The notes under the pieces: generated by a model
Seen by the model: the letters and a program-made list of their open reading frames with translations, nothing else
What the model was told of the DNA's origin: nothing
Databases searched by the model: none
Assembly (NCBI GenBank): GCA_009778325.1
Contig: WRJZ01000044.1
Span: 1 to 64,000, forward strand
DNA: 64,000 nt
Direction: 5' to 3'
Source: Candidatus Endomicrobium neocapritermitis
GTDB lineage: Bacteria; Elusimicrobiota; Endomicrobiia; Endomicrobiales; Endomicrobiaceae
In this document: positions 31,741 to 41,038 of the stretch, piece by piece
Layout: each line of letters starts with the position of its first letter
Position numbering within the stretch: the first letter of the stretch is position 1
Program-made: the position numbers and the translations under genes

Positions 31741-34440
31741 TTAAAGGAGTTCTCCGTATTTGCGGATAAAAACTTTTTTTACTGCGGTAACAAGAATCAT
31801 ATACGCTAATATCGTCAAAGCCAGCCAGAAGAAATATACAAGCGGCAGAGCTGCCATATCTAAAATTTCTCCTATGGGCGTGAACGGTAAAATTGTTCCG
31901 AAAAGTATTCCTGCGGTTGTAAACGTTATAAGCGGCCATGACGCGCGGCTTTGCAGGAACGGAATCTTTGGGGTACGAATCATATGTATAACCAATGTCT
32001 GCGACCATAGAGATTCTACAAACCAGCCCGTGTGGAAAACGGCGATAAAGAGCTCTTTTTGTTCGGTATTAAGCGAATTATAGCTTCCTCCGGCCATTGC
32101 CGGGCATATCAGATGAAACATAAGCAGATAAGTCGTTATGTCGAACACCGAACTTGTAGGCCCTATCCAAACCATGAATTTTCCTATTGACGACGCGTTC
32201 CATGTTCTCGGAACTTTCAAAAATTCATCATCGACATTATCCCACGGAACCGCGACGCAGGAAATATCGTATATAAGATTGAGCACAAGAATCTGTATAG
32301 GCAGCATAGGCAGAAACGGAAGGAAAGCGCTCGCGGCAAGCACGGAAAACATATTTCCAAAATTGGAGCTCGCGGTCATTTTTATATATTTTATGGTATT
32401 GCCGTAAGTTTTTCTGCCTTCTATTACGCCGTTTTCAAGAACCATAAGGTCTTTTTCAAGAAGAATTATATCCGCGGATTCTTTCGCTATGTCCACGGCC
32501 GTATCTACAGATATGGCAACGTCAGCTTCTTTCATTGCGGGCGCGTCGTTTATGCCGTCCCCTAAAAACCCGACAGTATGCCCGTTTTTGCGCAAAGTCG
32601 ATATTATTCTTGATTTCTGCTGCGGAGAAAGTTTCGCGAAAACATCCGTTTTTTCAGCGGCTATGCCCAAATCTTCATCGCTCATCGTTTCTACGTCAGG
32701 CCCTAAAAGTATGTTTTCAGCTTTTATTCCCACTTTACGGCATATTGATTTGGTAACAAAATCATTATCTCCGGTAAGAATTTTAACGCCGACGCTGTAT
32801 TCGGCCAAAGCCGCGATGGCTTTTTCGGCTGATTCTTTAGGCGGATCAAGGAAAGCGAGATATCCGATAAAAGTCATATTTTTTTCATCGGATACCGAAA
32901 AAGAAGCCGTGCCGGGAACATCGGTTTTGTTAGCCAGGCCGAGCACTCGCATTCCGTCATTATTATAGCTTCTGGCAATCGACAAAATTTCGTTTTTAAT
33001 ATCTTCCGTCAAATCTACGATCTGTCCTTTATATTCGGCTTTTGCGCATACAGCCAGCATTTCTTCAATCGCGCCTTTTGTTATAATCTGCGCGTTTGTA
33101 TTTTTGTCTCCGACAACAACGCTCATTCTGCGTCTGTTAAAATCAAAAGGTATTTCGTCAACTTTATGGTAATCTTCTTTCAGGGAAGCAATGTCCTGCT
33201 CGCCTTCGTGATTGATTATGGCTATGTCCATTAAATTTTTAAGGCCTGTCTGATAATAGCTGTTTAAAAAAGCAAGCTGAAGGACTCTTTTGTCTTCTTC
33301 TCCGGTTGTATTAATATAGTATTCAAGAATAACTTTATCCTGCGTGAGAGTTCCGGTTTTATCCGTACAGAGTATATCTATTGCCCCGAGATTTTGAATG
33401 GCCGTAAGGTTTTTAACTATAACCTTTTTTTTCGACATTGAAACGGCGCCTTTCGCGAGATTGGCGGATACTATCATGGGAAGCATTTCAGGCGTAAGGC
33501 CTATGGCGATTGAAATACCGAAAAGAAGGGACTGCATCCAGTCGCCTTTTGTCAGGCCGTTTATAACGAAAACCGTAGGCACCATAATCATCATAAATCT
33601 TATCAGGAGCCATGATACGGAGCTGACGCCTTTTTCAAAGTTCGTTTCGACTTTTTTCTTCGTTATCTGCTTTGCCATTGAACCGAACAGCGTATTGTCG
33701 CCGATATTAACGACTATACCTATTGCAGAACCGCTTATTACGTTGCTGCCCATAAACGCGAGATTATTAAATTCAAAAGGGTTTATATTTCCGTAAAGCT
33801 CGGCGTTTATTGCGTCGGGAAATTTTTCAATGGGTTCGCTTTCGCCCGTAAGCGAAGACTGGCTGACAAAGAGGTCTTTTGCGGAAAGTATTCTTATATC
33901 GGCAGGCACCATGTCGCCCGCGGCAAGATAAATGATGTCTCCTATTACTATATCTTTTATCGGTATTTCGGATTTTCCGGTTTCTTTTCTTTGCACGCTT
34001 ATGGTTGTATGCACCATTTCGCTCAGTTTTTCCGCGGCTTTTCCGGAACGCATTTCCTGGATAAATCTCATTAATCCGCTGATGGTTACCATTACGGTTA
34101 TAATTATTACTGCGCCGTAATCTTTTTCTCCTGCCGGAGCATTAGCTACGTCAACTATATATGATATGACTGCCAGAATAAATAAAACTACCGTAAACGG
34201 ATTTATAAAAGCGTCGAAAAATTTTTCGATTATTCCGTGTCCGGATTTTTTTGTAATTTGGTTTTTTCCGTACTCATCGCGCATGATTTCGACATTTTCT
34301 TCGTCAAATCCTAAAAAATCATTGTCGTATTCCGACAATAACGCCTTTTGCGGAAGAGTAGCGGCCCTGGTGAGAGTTTCTTTGTTTTCCGATGTTTCGT
34401 ATATAAGAAATGAAGAGTTGCGCATTATTTTTTTCGGCAT
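31741..34440 (-). CDS. mgtA: Mg2+-importing P-type ATPase (MgtA/MgtB type, P3B)
   Basis: 899 aa, the normal length for MgtA. It has a hydrophilic N-terminal tail and ten predicted membrane segments with the cytoplasmic domains between them. The actuator TGES motif is at 198-201. The M4 ion-site motif is GLTPEMLP (314-321), the form typical of MgtA/MgtB. The phosphorylation motif DKTGTLT is at 360-366, TGDND at 556-560, and the hinge GDGINDAP at 627-634. By family knowledge it imports Mg2+ into the cytoplasm at the cost of ATP. It is the only transport ATPase in the window and has its own promoter (34473-34501). No MgtC or PhoPQ gene is near, and I see no M-box-like leader. Its 3' end abuts the duplicated promoter region at 31738. 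Confidence 0.95.
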   Translation of the reverse strand: MPKKIMRNSSFLIYETSENKETLTRAATLPQKALLSEYDNDFLGFDEENVEIMRDEYGKNQITKKSGHGIIEKFFDAFINPFTVVLFILAVISYIVDVANAPAGEKDYGAVIIITVMVTISGLMRFIQEMRSGKAAEKLSEMVHTTISVQRKETGKSEIPIKDIVIGDIIYLAAGDMVPADIRILSAKDLFVSQSSLTGESEPIEKFPDAINAELYGNINPFEFNNLAFMGSNVISGSAIGIVVNIGDNTLFGSMAKQITKKKVETNFEKGVSSVSWLLIRFMMIMVPTVFVINGLTKGDWMQSLLFGISIAIGLTPEMLPMIVSANLAKGAVSMSKKKVIVKNLTAIQNLGAIDILCTDKTGTLTQDKVILEYYINTTGEEDKRVLQLAFLNSYYQTGLKNLMDIAIINHEGEQDIASLKEDYHKVDEIPFDFNRRRMSVVVGDKNTNAQIITKGAIEEMLAVCAKAEYKGQIVDLTEDIKNEILSIARSYNNDGMRVLGLANKTDVPGTASFSVSDEKNMTFIGYLAFLDPPKESAEKAIAALAEYSVGVKILTGDNDFVTKSICRKVGIKAENILLGPDVETMSDEDLGIAAEKTDVFAKLSPQQKSRIISTLRKNGHTVGFLGDGINDAPAMKEADVAISVDTAVDIAKESADIILLEKDLMVLENGVIEGRKTYGNTIKYIKMTASSNFGNMFSVLAASAFLPFLPMLPIQILVLNLIYDISCVAVPWDNVDDEFLKVPRTWNASSIGKFMVWIGPTSSVFDITTYLLMFHLICPAMAGGSYNSLNTEQKELFIAVFHTGWFVESLWSQTLVIHMIRTPKIPFLQSRASWPLITFTTAGILFGTILPFTPIGEILDMAALPLVYFFWLALTILAYMILVTAVKKVFIRKYGELL

Positions 34441-34450
34441 GCCGCTATTC

Positions 34451-34471
34451 CTAAAAATTGTGATTTTTTAG
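34451..34471 (-). promoter_or_regulatory. Small AT-rich hairpin in the mgtA leader
   Basis: CTAAAAA and TTTTTAG (7 bp) flank a 7-nt loop 10 bp upstream of the mgtA ATG, between the -10 box and the start codon. It is weak in base pairs and could modulate ribosome access, but it is far smaller than a known Mg2+ riboswitch. Confidence 0.3.
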
Positions 34472-34472
34472 A

Positions 34473-34501
34473 ATTGTATTGTTTTATCAACGGAATGTCA
34501 A
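34473..34501 (-). promoter_or_regulatory. Sigma70 promoter of mgtA
   Basis: Minus strand TTGACA at 34496-34501, a 17-nt spacer and TACAAT at 34473-34478. It lies 32 bp upstream of the ATG, so the leader is only about 25 nt long. Confidence 0.7.
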
Positions 34502-34520
34502 CGGCAACAGCGAGGCATCC

Positions 34521-34643
34521 AATTTACAATTAACAATTAATAAATAACAATTTTGGAGTTTCGCCTTTGGCGAAACATATTAGTAAGTTTTCGCTTAGTG
34601 AAAACACAATAATTGTTAATTGTAATTTGTTCATTGTTAATTG
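34521..34643. repeat. Composite intergenic repeat: two hairpins inside AT-rich inverted arms
   Basis: It fills the gap between lipA and the mgtA promoter. Outer arms of AATTAAC/GTTAATT units (34521-34552 and 34607-34643) are inverted to each other. Inside are hairpin GTTTCGCC-TTT-GGCGAAAC (34558-34576, perfect 8-bp stem) and hairpin GTTTTCGC-TTA-GTGAAAAC (34587-34605). The same architecture occurs at 40911-41036. Confidence 0.8.
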
Positions 34644-34644
34644 A

Positions 34645-35469
34645 TCATATATCTAACTCATTTGCAAGGTAAGAGCTTCGCACATATCTGCCGCTGACAA
34701 CATTTTTTATGCCTGATGAAACCGCGAAATCACGTATCTTTATAAATTCATCTTCACTGTATTCTTTTATCACAGTATAATGGTCTTTTGTTGGCGCAAG
34801 ATACTGGCCTATGGTAAGTATGTCCGCGCCGGTTTGCCTTATATCGTCAATAACTTCAAAAATTTCCTTTTCGGTTTCCCCAAGCCCGAGCATTATGCCT
34901 GTTTTAACTTTAAAACCTTTGGTTTTTGCGTGTTTTAAAACATCAAGCGAACGCTTATAGTCCGCTCCGCTGCGGACTTTTGCATATAAGGACGGGACTG
35001 TTTCCAGATTATGGGAAAATACGTCAGGTTTTGCGCTTAACACTATATCTATGGAGCTTTTTTCCCCTTTAAAATCTGGAACAAGAACTTCTATTTTTAT
35101 TTCCGGGTTAAACGCTCTAATTTCTTTTATTGTTTCGGCAAAATGTTTTGCCCCGCTGTCCGGCAGGTCATCCCTTGTAACGGAAGTTATCACGCTGTAA
35201 GAAAGATCTAAATTTTTTACGGCGGCGGCAACGCGTTTAGGTTCATTGCCGTCAACAAGTTCCGGATTTTGTTTGCCAATTCCGCAAAACCTGCATCCGC
35301 GCGTACAATTTTTGCCGAGAATCAGAAATGTCGCGGTACGTTTTTTAAAACACTCGCCTATATTAGGGCATTTCGCGCTCTGGCAGACAGTGTTTAAGCC
35401 GTGCGAATGAAAGCTCTTCTTTAGCTCTGAAATGTCGGCAATGGTTATTTTTTTCTTTTCAATTTTCAT
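34645..35469 (-). CDS. lipA: Lipoyl synthase LipA (radical SAM)
   Basis: 274 aa, slightly shorter than E. coli LipA (321) because the N-terminal extension is missing. The auxiliary cluster motif is C29-x4-C34-x5-C40 (CQSAKCPNIGEC). The radical-SAM cluster motif is C55-x3-C59-x2-C62 (CTRGCRFC). The C-terminal RSSY (264-267) supplies the serine ligand of the auxiliary cluster. Known reaction: insertion of two sulfur atoms into protein-bound octanoyl groups to make the lipoyl cofactor of 2-oxoacid dehydrogenases or the glycine-cleavage H protein. None of those genes, nor lipB or lplA, is in the window. It follows the SprA-like gene by 60 bp with a weak Shine-Dalgarno and may be read from that transcript. 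It is the one clear core-metabolism gene in the block. Confidence 0.96.
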   Translation of the reverse strand: MKIEKKKITIADISELKKSFHSHGLNTVCQSAKCPNIGECFKKRTATFLILGKNCTRGCRFCGIGKQNPELVDGNEPKRVAAAVKNLDLSYSVITSVTRDDLPDSGAKHFAETIKEIRAFNPEIKIEVLVPDFKGEKSSIDIVLSAKPDVFSHNLETVPSLYAKVRSGADYKRSLDVLKHAKTKGFKVKTGIMLGLGETEKEIFEVIDDIRQTGADILTIGQYLAPTKDHYTVIKEYSEDEFIKIRDFAVSSGIKNVVSGRYVRSSYLANELDI

Positions 35470-35490
35470 ATTTCTTTTGTCTTTGCCGTT

Positions 35491-35524
35491 GATTAGTAAT
35501 TCGTAATTAGTAATTTGTAATTAC
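35491..35524. repeat. Single-armed TAATTNG unit array
   Basis: Four and a half 7-bp units (TAATTCG, TAATTAG, TAATTTG, TAATTAC) in tandem in the 60-bp gap between the SprA-like gene and lipA. The unit matches the arms of the inverted elements at 46420-46546 and 62088-62196, but no second arm is present. Confidence 0.6.
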
Positions 35525-35529
35525 CTTTT

Positions 35530-38500
35530 TTAAAACTGTATCGTTAACCTTGAAACAAAAGTAAGATCGGTATAATTTAAATCCCCGTTATAAGTATATA
35601 CAAATCTGTCGTAAGACGCGCCGACAGTCAGCCTGAAATGTTTTGAAACTTCATAATCAGCGCTTAAATTTGCGCCGTAATTCGTATTATTGTCGACTTC
35701 AACATTAGCTTCGGATTCCTGCGTTACGTATTTTATGTTTGACAAAAATATTATTCTGTTTCTTAAAGGTATTATTCTGTTAATCACGGGTATTTTTATT
35801 CCCGAAGGAAATGTCAAATCGGAATTAATCTGCCCGAGATAACTGTTTCTCAAAACCTGGCTTGCGTATCTGCCGTCGGCGTTTGTTCTCCACTGGTTTT
35901 CATTTTCATAACGAAGGCTGAATCTCCATTTCCCATAGTCAAACGCCCCCTGTCCGACAACTCTTTTCGCAAGGCCTGCCAAAAGGGTTCTGTCGGTATC
36001 AAAATCGTTTTCGCTGATATCCGTATTTTCAAGCGCAAAATACAAATCGACTTTGCTTAAAAATTTGCATCTGTAATCTACTCCGTAGAGAATCTCTTCG
36101 GCTCTGGAAACCCCGTAAGTCGTAACGCTTTTGTTATTATACCTGAAATTCATCTGCGTATCGCTCATCCATGACACTTCTCCGAAAAATCTTTCGATAC
36201 GCGACATTCCTATAAGCAAATCAGGCCAAATCTTAGTATACGCGTCTCTTGTAGTTCCCGTTATGTATGAGCTTTCGCTGCCTTCGCTGTATGTAAAATT
36301 TGCCGTAAGCGTATTAAAAGGCGACAAAGGTCCTTTTAAATTAAAAGCTTCAAAAGGAATATACCTTCCGTTTATGCGTATATCGTCCCTGTTGAACACG
36401 CTTCTCACCATGTAAGAACCCGTAGAATATGAAGGAAGTATTTCTAAAAGATTGTTGTCTCTTATCCATAATTTATCCGTCGCAAAGCCTGTTGACTGGA
36501 AATCTTTATCGACATTATCGTAAGAGTCGGAATCCTGAAGCCTGTAGTAAGCCGAAAAAACAAGGCTTTTCAGATATGCCGTAGGCGCTATGTCATATGC
36601 GTTCATATTCCATGATATTTCCCCTATTCCGCTTCTCTCGATGTATTTTTTTTGCCCCGGAATTATCGGATTTGACGCATTAGTGCTTGACGTTACGTCG
36701 TAATTTTCTCTTGTGTTTATGCTGTATGTAAAAGTAGGGCTGAACCAGCTTACTACTCCCAGCACAAGGCTTGCTCCGACCGTCTGATTTAAAGCTTTGT
36801 CATAATCTATCTCTTGCGGAAAATCGCGGTTTTTTTCTCTTACTTTATCAATCATATACGAAGGCGAAAACTGTATGCCTTTTGAAAATTTAAAAGGCAG
36901 TCTTATTGAAAACATTTCGGTTTGCTGTAAAGTGTGGTAATCCGAAATATCCATATATGCTCTGAATGCGTCCAGACCTAAAAACGAGTCGCCGTCCGTT
37001 ATCGGAGATGACGGGTATACTTTATAATAAGAGTTTATCAGCTGCGCGTTAGCGGTCACGCTTAAAGGCAGCAGCGGAAAAACAAGAGGATTGTTATAAA
37101 TAAGGCTGCCCGAAACAGTTTCTCTGTCTTCAAGCTGCTCTATCTTCGTCGTGTCAATAACCGCCCTTGAGTATTGCGCGGCCAGTTTCGGAAAATCTAC
37201 TCCCAAATCAAGCGAGGTTTCTCCGAATCCCGAATAAACTGCAACGGTGCCTTCATCTTTAATTGAAATAAGGTTGGAATTGTTGTCGATAATGTCATAA
37301 GTTACTGTTTTTATTTTGGATAAATTCGCCCTCACAGGAAAAAGCGTCATAGTTTGCGTCTTAAAACCGTCAAATGTTATATAGGCGTTATCTTCAAGAT
37401 AATCTCTGTCGTAAACTCCCGCGGTAATAGTTTGAAAATCCTTGTTGATGGATTTTCTGTCCGCGCCGAATGTTATCGCGCCTATGTTTTCCGTGCCGGT
37501 CCAGCGGACATTTCCGCCGGCTTTCCATGCCGCGCCGTCAATTGTTTTGTTTCCCATAACGTGTATTTCGTTAAACCAGACTTCTCCCGAAGTCAGAGGC
37601 ACGGCAGGTATAACCCCGACGGTAATCTGCGCGACTCTTGCCAAAGACGGATCTCCCATTGAGCTTATTACTGCGGCAGGGTCCGATGAATGCCATTTCG
37701 CGGCTCTTCCGATGCCAGGCTGATCGATTTTGATAAGCTTCCATTGCCCGATATCCGCGGCAGTCAGCGTAAGTCTATATTCGAAATAATTTTCGTCATT
37801 GCCTCCCGCGCGGAAAACTATCTGGTCTCCGGGCTGAACATTTTTAGGAAAAACAAAGAAGCGCACGCTCTCGTATTTTGATAAATCAAGAGCGTTTCCG
37901 GCATAAATAGATCTGGCCGTAATCGTGGAAGAAAATTGAAGGTTAAGAGCGCGTTCGTCTCTTCTTGTAGAATCGTTAATATCATATAACTCCCGGAAAT
38001 ACTGATTATTTAAAAGCGAAACATAGCTGGGATCCGAAACGCCTATTGAAGATACTGAGTTTAACGGATCGTTGTCTTGTTTTTCCCATTTATTGCCTAC
38101 AATAGAAATTTTGCCTATAACGATTCTTCCGCTCTGTCCCGCGCCGTTTCTGGCAATCCTTAACCGCAGTATTCTTATATTTCTCCAGTTTTCCGGGCTT
38201 GTGATATCCAACGGAATTTTAAATCTTTTCCAGCCGGTCCAGCTGATTGAATTATACGCTACCCCGTTTTCATCCGTTATAGTATTGCTTCCTGTTATGT
38301 CAGCGCCTCCGGCAACGTCTTCAAAAGTGTCCAGAATTCCGTTTCCGTTCAGATCTTCCGTATCAAGCAGTCCGTTATGCGCGCCGATCAAAGATATTGT
38401 GCCGTTTACATTGTGAAACGGCCGGCCAGTGTCTTTCCAAGGAGTTAATATTCCGGTTCCGTCGGTATCTTCCGTGCTTAGAACGCCGCTGCCGTCGGAG

Positions 38501-40866
38501 TCTTCGTTTATAGATGAAGCGTAATCAATAGCGAATTTAGCGCCTTGCCCGTCTCCTCTTATCCAGACTTCAATATATAGTTTTTTTGAAAAATCATATC
38601 CCGCCCTTGAAATTATTTGTCCCATTGCCACTTGCGAACGGGTAGTCACATCGTAGTCGACTTCCATGACAAGCTGTCTCTGCCCGTCGATAATTTCCAG
38701 TTCAGGGCTTATGTCGCGTAAATTCATATCATAGCTTCTCCATGAAAGTTCGTTCAAATTTCTTTGTACCGTAGGATTTCCGGTAGCAGCGGGAAACCAG
38801 CTGTCTTCAATCATGCTCGCGTAATCTTCATACATGGAACTGTCCATTGAATCAATGAGAGCTTTTCCCGAAGTATTGTCGTTTTGGGAGCTCACCGCGT
38901 ATTCCGCGATGGCATTGACTGTCATATTAAGCGAATCTACTTTTAAATCCGTAACTTTAACGTCGCCTTCCCCTACCATTAAGCTTCTCGGGGTGTTCCT
39001 GATATCCGGAAGAACGGTGCCTTTTGCTTCAAAATCGTAAAGAAAACTGCCGCCGATGCTTATATTGTTTGTGAGGTTTAAATCAGCGCGCGTTCCTATT
39101 AATGTGGATTCAGCCTGCGAACCGAACATGGAATAATCATAAGTAACGTCAATTACCGAAGTCGGCAGTATGAGATCTTCGTTGAGTATCGTTAAAATAC
39201 CCAGATCATAATCGATTATATAATCCGTATTTGCGGCCAAAACCCTTCCGTCAATAACTACTTTTTCGGACTGCGGAACTATGCCGGGCCTGAGGGTAAG
39301 AATTTTAACCATATACTGGAATTCCGTAATAAAATTATAGCTGTGATTATTTAAAGTATAGAGGTCATCGCCCAGTGGAGTTCCGTCAACAGGCACAAGA
39401 TTAAAAACTCCGTTCTCAAAATCCACGTTAATTGTTGAAGGATATACTGGCACGGGCTTACTGCCAGGATTAATGATTGTTGGAATGTTTCCGTTTAAAT
39501 CTCTTATTTCAAGAATAAAGTTTCCTCTTCCGTTATCGCGTATTATTCTTAATGCCCCGAGATTATAGAAAGTTTTTAACTCCATGGTGTGTCCGGTTAA
39601 CGGATCTGTTGTGTTGTTTACGTCTTTGATAATCAAAGGAATCCCCGGCGACAAACCGCCGGAACTGAGCCATGTGTTATCCATATACTGGTAGTCTATT
39701 GCGACAACATAATTGTTTAACAGCTGGTTTCTGAACATTATTATGCCGGTGTTATAATCTATGGTATAATCCTGTCCGGCTACAAGAAGAACAAAGTTGC
39801 CTGTGTATTCGTTGCCGGGAGAAACCGGATTTCTTAAGAAGTTGAGAGGAGTGCTTGGCGTTATGGAAACATTAAGATTCGGGTCAAGCCTCTGATAATC
39901 GATAAAAACTTTTGCCGTTCCGGATCTTATCGCTGCAGACGGGTTTGCCGGGTCTTTAATCGAAAAATATTTTAACCTGATATATTCCGTATCCGCTATG
40001 GTTTTTCTTTCAAGCTGGGTATTGCCTTCGAAACGCTTCATTTCGGAAGCGCCTTTGGTTTTACTGAAAAACCCGCCGAGATTGAAATTTTTATATTTGG
40101 TATCGACTCTTAAACCGAATAATTCTTTGGAATAATTCATGAATTCCGTCGTGGGCAGCGACACCGAAATATCTCCGAAAGCCGCTTCCTGCACGAATTC
40201 ATCCGGTTCGCCTTTATAGACAAGAGAAATGTCTCTTTTGTCGGCAGTATCGTCATAGTCGACATTAATATCCAATCTGCTGCCGACTCTGCCGAAAATC
40301 CTCATTTGCAGTTCCTGCTCCATGTTAAGCGAAGACGTATTGCTTCTTTTTCCGGCTTCTTCTTTGTCATATTTGCGCGCGCTGTACTCTATCCCTATAA
40401 GTTTTCTTCCCGAAAGCGAAAGATGCGAATCAAAAGGAAGATTCGCCGTAATTCCCGGAGGAATCATATCCGGCGCGGGTATAACAGATATTCCGGCGGC
40501 ATCGTCCGCCGTCTCCGACAAGTGTCTTCTCTGCCATCTGTCGGTTGAATATCTGAAATTAGGAAATACGCTTCTGTCAAGAAATTCCAAAAACTCCCGG
40601 CCCGCCAATTCCTGAGCGGTCGGAAGAGAATATATGTCAAAATTAGGTATGTCTATCCCTGTTAAAAAAAAGGTTCCGGAAGGCTCTATGCTGTGGATAT
40701 CAGAGTATTTTTTGTCGTAGGAGTCAAACTGCTGGTATATTTCGTCTTGTTCATCAATAAGCGAATATTTTTTTTTATTTTTTATAGCGCTGTAATCTGC
40801 CGCAGAACAAATGCCGCAAATAAACATAAATAAAACAATTAACGGCAGTTTATAAAGCAGTTTCAT
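35530..40866 (-). CDS. SprA-like giant outer-membrane protein (type IX secretion translocon family)
   Basis: 1778 aa with a signal peptide (MKLLYKLPLIVLFMFICGIC). The N-terminal part has the SprA-type arrangement: LSLSGRKLIGIEYSARKY, then LQMRIFGRVGSRLDINVDYD, GEPDEFVQEAAFGDISVSLP and ELFGLRVDTKYKNFNLGGFF. These resemble the repeated loop-strand units before the SprA barrel. An acidic DSDGSGVLSTEDTDGTG / DLNGNGILDTFED stretch (about residues 780-860) looks like Ca2+-binding loops, also seen in SprA. The C-terminal about 500 residues alternate as long beta-strands and end in LTFVSRLTIQF. SprA of Bacteroidota is about 2400 aa and forms the 36-strand outer-membrane conduit of type IX secretion; this protein is shorter. 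No Por or Gld partners and no T9SS C-terminal signals are in the window. The family call is good, but secretion function is inference. A promoter directly before the ATG suggests leaderless translation. Confidence 0.7.
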   Translation of the reverse strand: MKLLYKLPLIVLFMFICGICSAADYSAIKNKKKYSLIDEQDEIYQQFDSYDKKYSDIHSIEPSGTFFLTGIDIPNFDIYSLPTAQELAGREFLEFLDRSVFPNFRYSTDRWQRRHLSETADDAAGISVIPAPDMIPPGITANLPFDSHLSLSGRKLIGIEYSARKYDKEEAGKRSNTSSLNMEQELQMRIFGRVGSRLDINVDYDDTADKRDISLVYKGEPDEFVQEAAFGDISVSLPTTEFMNYSKELFGLRVDTKYKNFNLGGFFSKTKGASEMKRFEGNTQLERKTIADTEYIRLKYFSIKDPANPSAAIRSGTAKVFIDYQRLDPNLNVSITPSTPLNFLRNPVSPGNEYTGNFVLLVAGQDYTIDYNTGIIMFRNQLLNNYVVAIDYQYMDNTWLSSGGLSPGIPLIIKDVNNTTDPLTGHTMELKTFYNLGALRIIRDNGRGNFILEIRDLNGNIPTIINPGSKPVPVYPSTINVDFENGVFNLVPVDGTPLGDDLYTLNNHSYNFITEFQYMVKILTLRPGIVPQSEKVVIDGRVLAANTDYIIDYDLGILTILNEDLILPTSVIDVTYDYSMFGSQAESTLIGTRADLNLTNNISIGGSFLYDFEAKGTVLPDIRNTPRSLMVGEGDVKVTDLKVDSLNMTVNAIAEYAVSSQNDNTSGKALIDSMDSSMYEDYASMIEDSWFPAATGNPTVQRNLNELSWRSYDMNLRDISPELEIIDGQRQLVMEVDYDVTTRSQVAMGQIISRAGYDFSKKLYIEVWIRGDGQGAKFAIDYASSINEDSDGSGVLSTEDTDGTGILTPWKDTGRPFHNVNGTISLIGAHNGLLDTEDLNGNGILDTFEDVAGGADITGSNTITDENGVAYNSISWTGWKRFKIPLDITSPENWRNIRILRLRIARNGAGQSGRIVIGKISIVGNKWEKQDNDPLNSVSSIGVSDPSYVSLLNNQYFRELYDINDSTRRDERALNLQFSSTITARSIYAGNALDLSKYESVRFFVFPKNVQPGDQIVFRAGGNDENYFEYRLTLTAADIGQWKLIKIDQPGIGRAAKWHSSDPAAVISSMGDPSLARVAQITVGVIPAVPLTSGEVWFNEIHVMGNKTIDGAAWKAGGNVRWTGTENIGAITFGADRKSINKDFQTITAGVYDRDYLEDNAYITFDGFKTQTMTLFPVRANLSKIKTVTYDIIDNNSNLISIKDEGTVAVYSGFGETSLDLGVDFPKLAAQYSRAVIDTTKIEQLEDRETVSGSLIYNNPLVFPLLPLSVTANAQLINSYYKVYPSSPITDGDSFLGLDAFRAYMDISDYHTLQQTEMFSIRLPFKFSKGIQFSPSYMIDKVREKNRDFPQEIDYDKALNQTVGASLVLGVVSWFSPTFTYSINTRENYDVTSSTNASNPIIPGQKKYIERSGIGEISWNMNAYDIAPTAYLKSLVFSAYYRLQDSDSYDNVDKDFQSTGFATDKLWIRDNNLLEILPSYSTGSYMVRSVFNRDDIRINGRYIPFEAFNLKGPLSPFNTLTANFTYSEGSESSYITGTTRDAYTKIWPDLLIGMSRIERFFGEVSWMSDTQMNFRYNNKSVTTYGVSRAEEILYGVDYRCKFLSKVDLYFALENTDISENDFDTDRTLLAGLAKRVVGQGAFDYGKWRFSLRYENENQWRTNADGRYASQVLRNSYLGQINSDLTFPSGIKIPVINRIIPLRNRIIFLSNIKYVTQESEANVEVDNNTNYGANLSADYEVSKHFRLTVGASYDRFVYTYNGDLNYTDLTFVSRLTIQF

Positions 40867-40873
40867 ACAGAAA

Positions 40874-40902
40874 ATTATAACGGAAATTGTATGAAATTAC
40901 AA
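40874..40902 (-). promoter_or_regulatory. Promoter of the SprA-like gene, probably leaderless
   Basis: Minus strand TTGTAA (40897-40902), a 17-nt spacer and a perfect TATAAT (40874-40879), followed after only 7 nt by the ATG at 40866. Transcription should start at or next to the A of the ATG. The absence of any Shine-Dalgarno before this ATG agrees. Confidence 0.6.
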
Positions 40903-40910
40903 GGAAAAAA

Positions 40911-41036
40911 TACAATTAACAATTAACAAATAATAATTAATAATTTTTGTGTTTTTGCAAAGCAAAAACCTATTAATATGTTTCGCAAAAGCGAAACACC
41001 AACATTGTTCATTGTTATTTGTTAATTGTTAATTGC
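40911..41036. repeat. Composite intergenic repeat, second copy
   Basis: Same plan as 34521-34643: AATTAAC-type arms at both ends enclosing hairpin GTTTTTGC-AAA-GCAAAAAC (40951-40969, 8 bp perfect) and hairpin GTTTCGC-AAAA-GCGAAAC (40980-40997, 7 bp perfect). The hairpin order is reversed relative to the other copy. It fills the gap between the autotransporter stop and the SprA-like promoter. Confidence 0.82.
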
Positions 41037-41038
41037 CG

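Noticed and set aside
34441-34510. Mg2+ riboswitch (M-box or mgtA leader type) before mgtA
   Set aside because: The promoter is only 32 bp from the start codon, leaving a leader of about 25 nt with one small AT-rich hairpin, which is too short.
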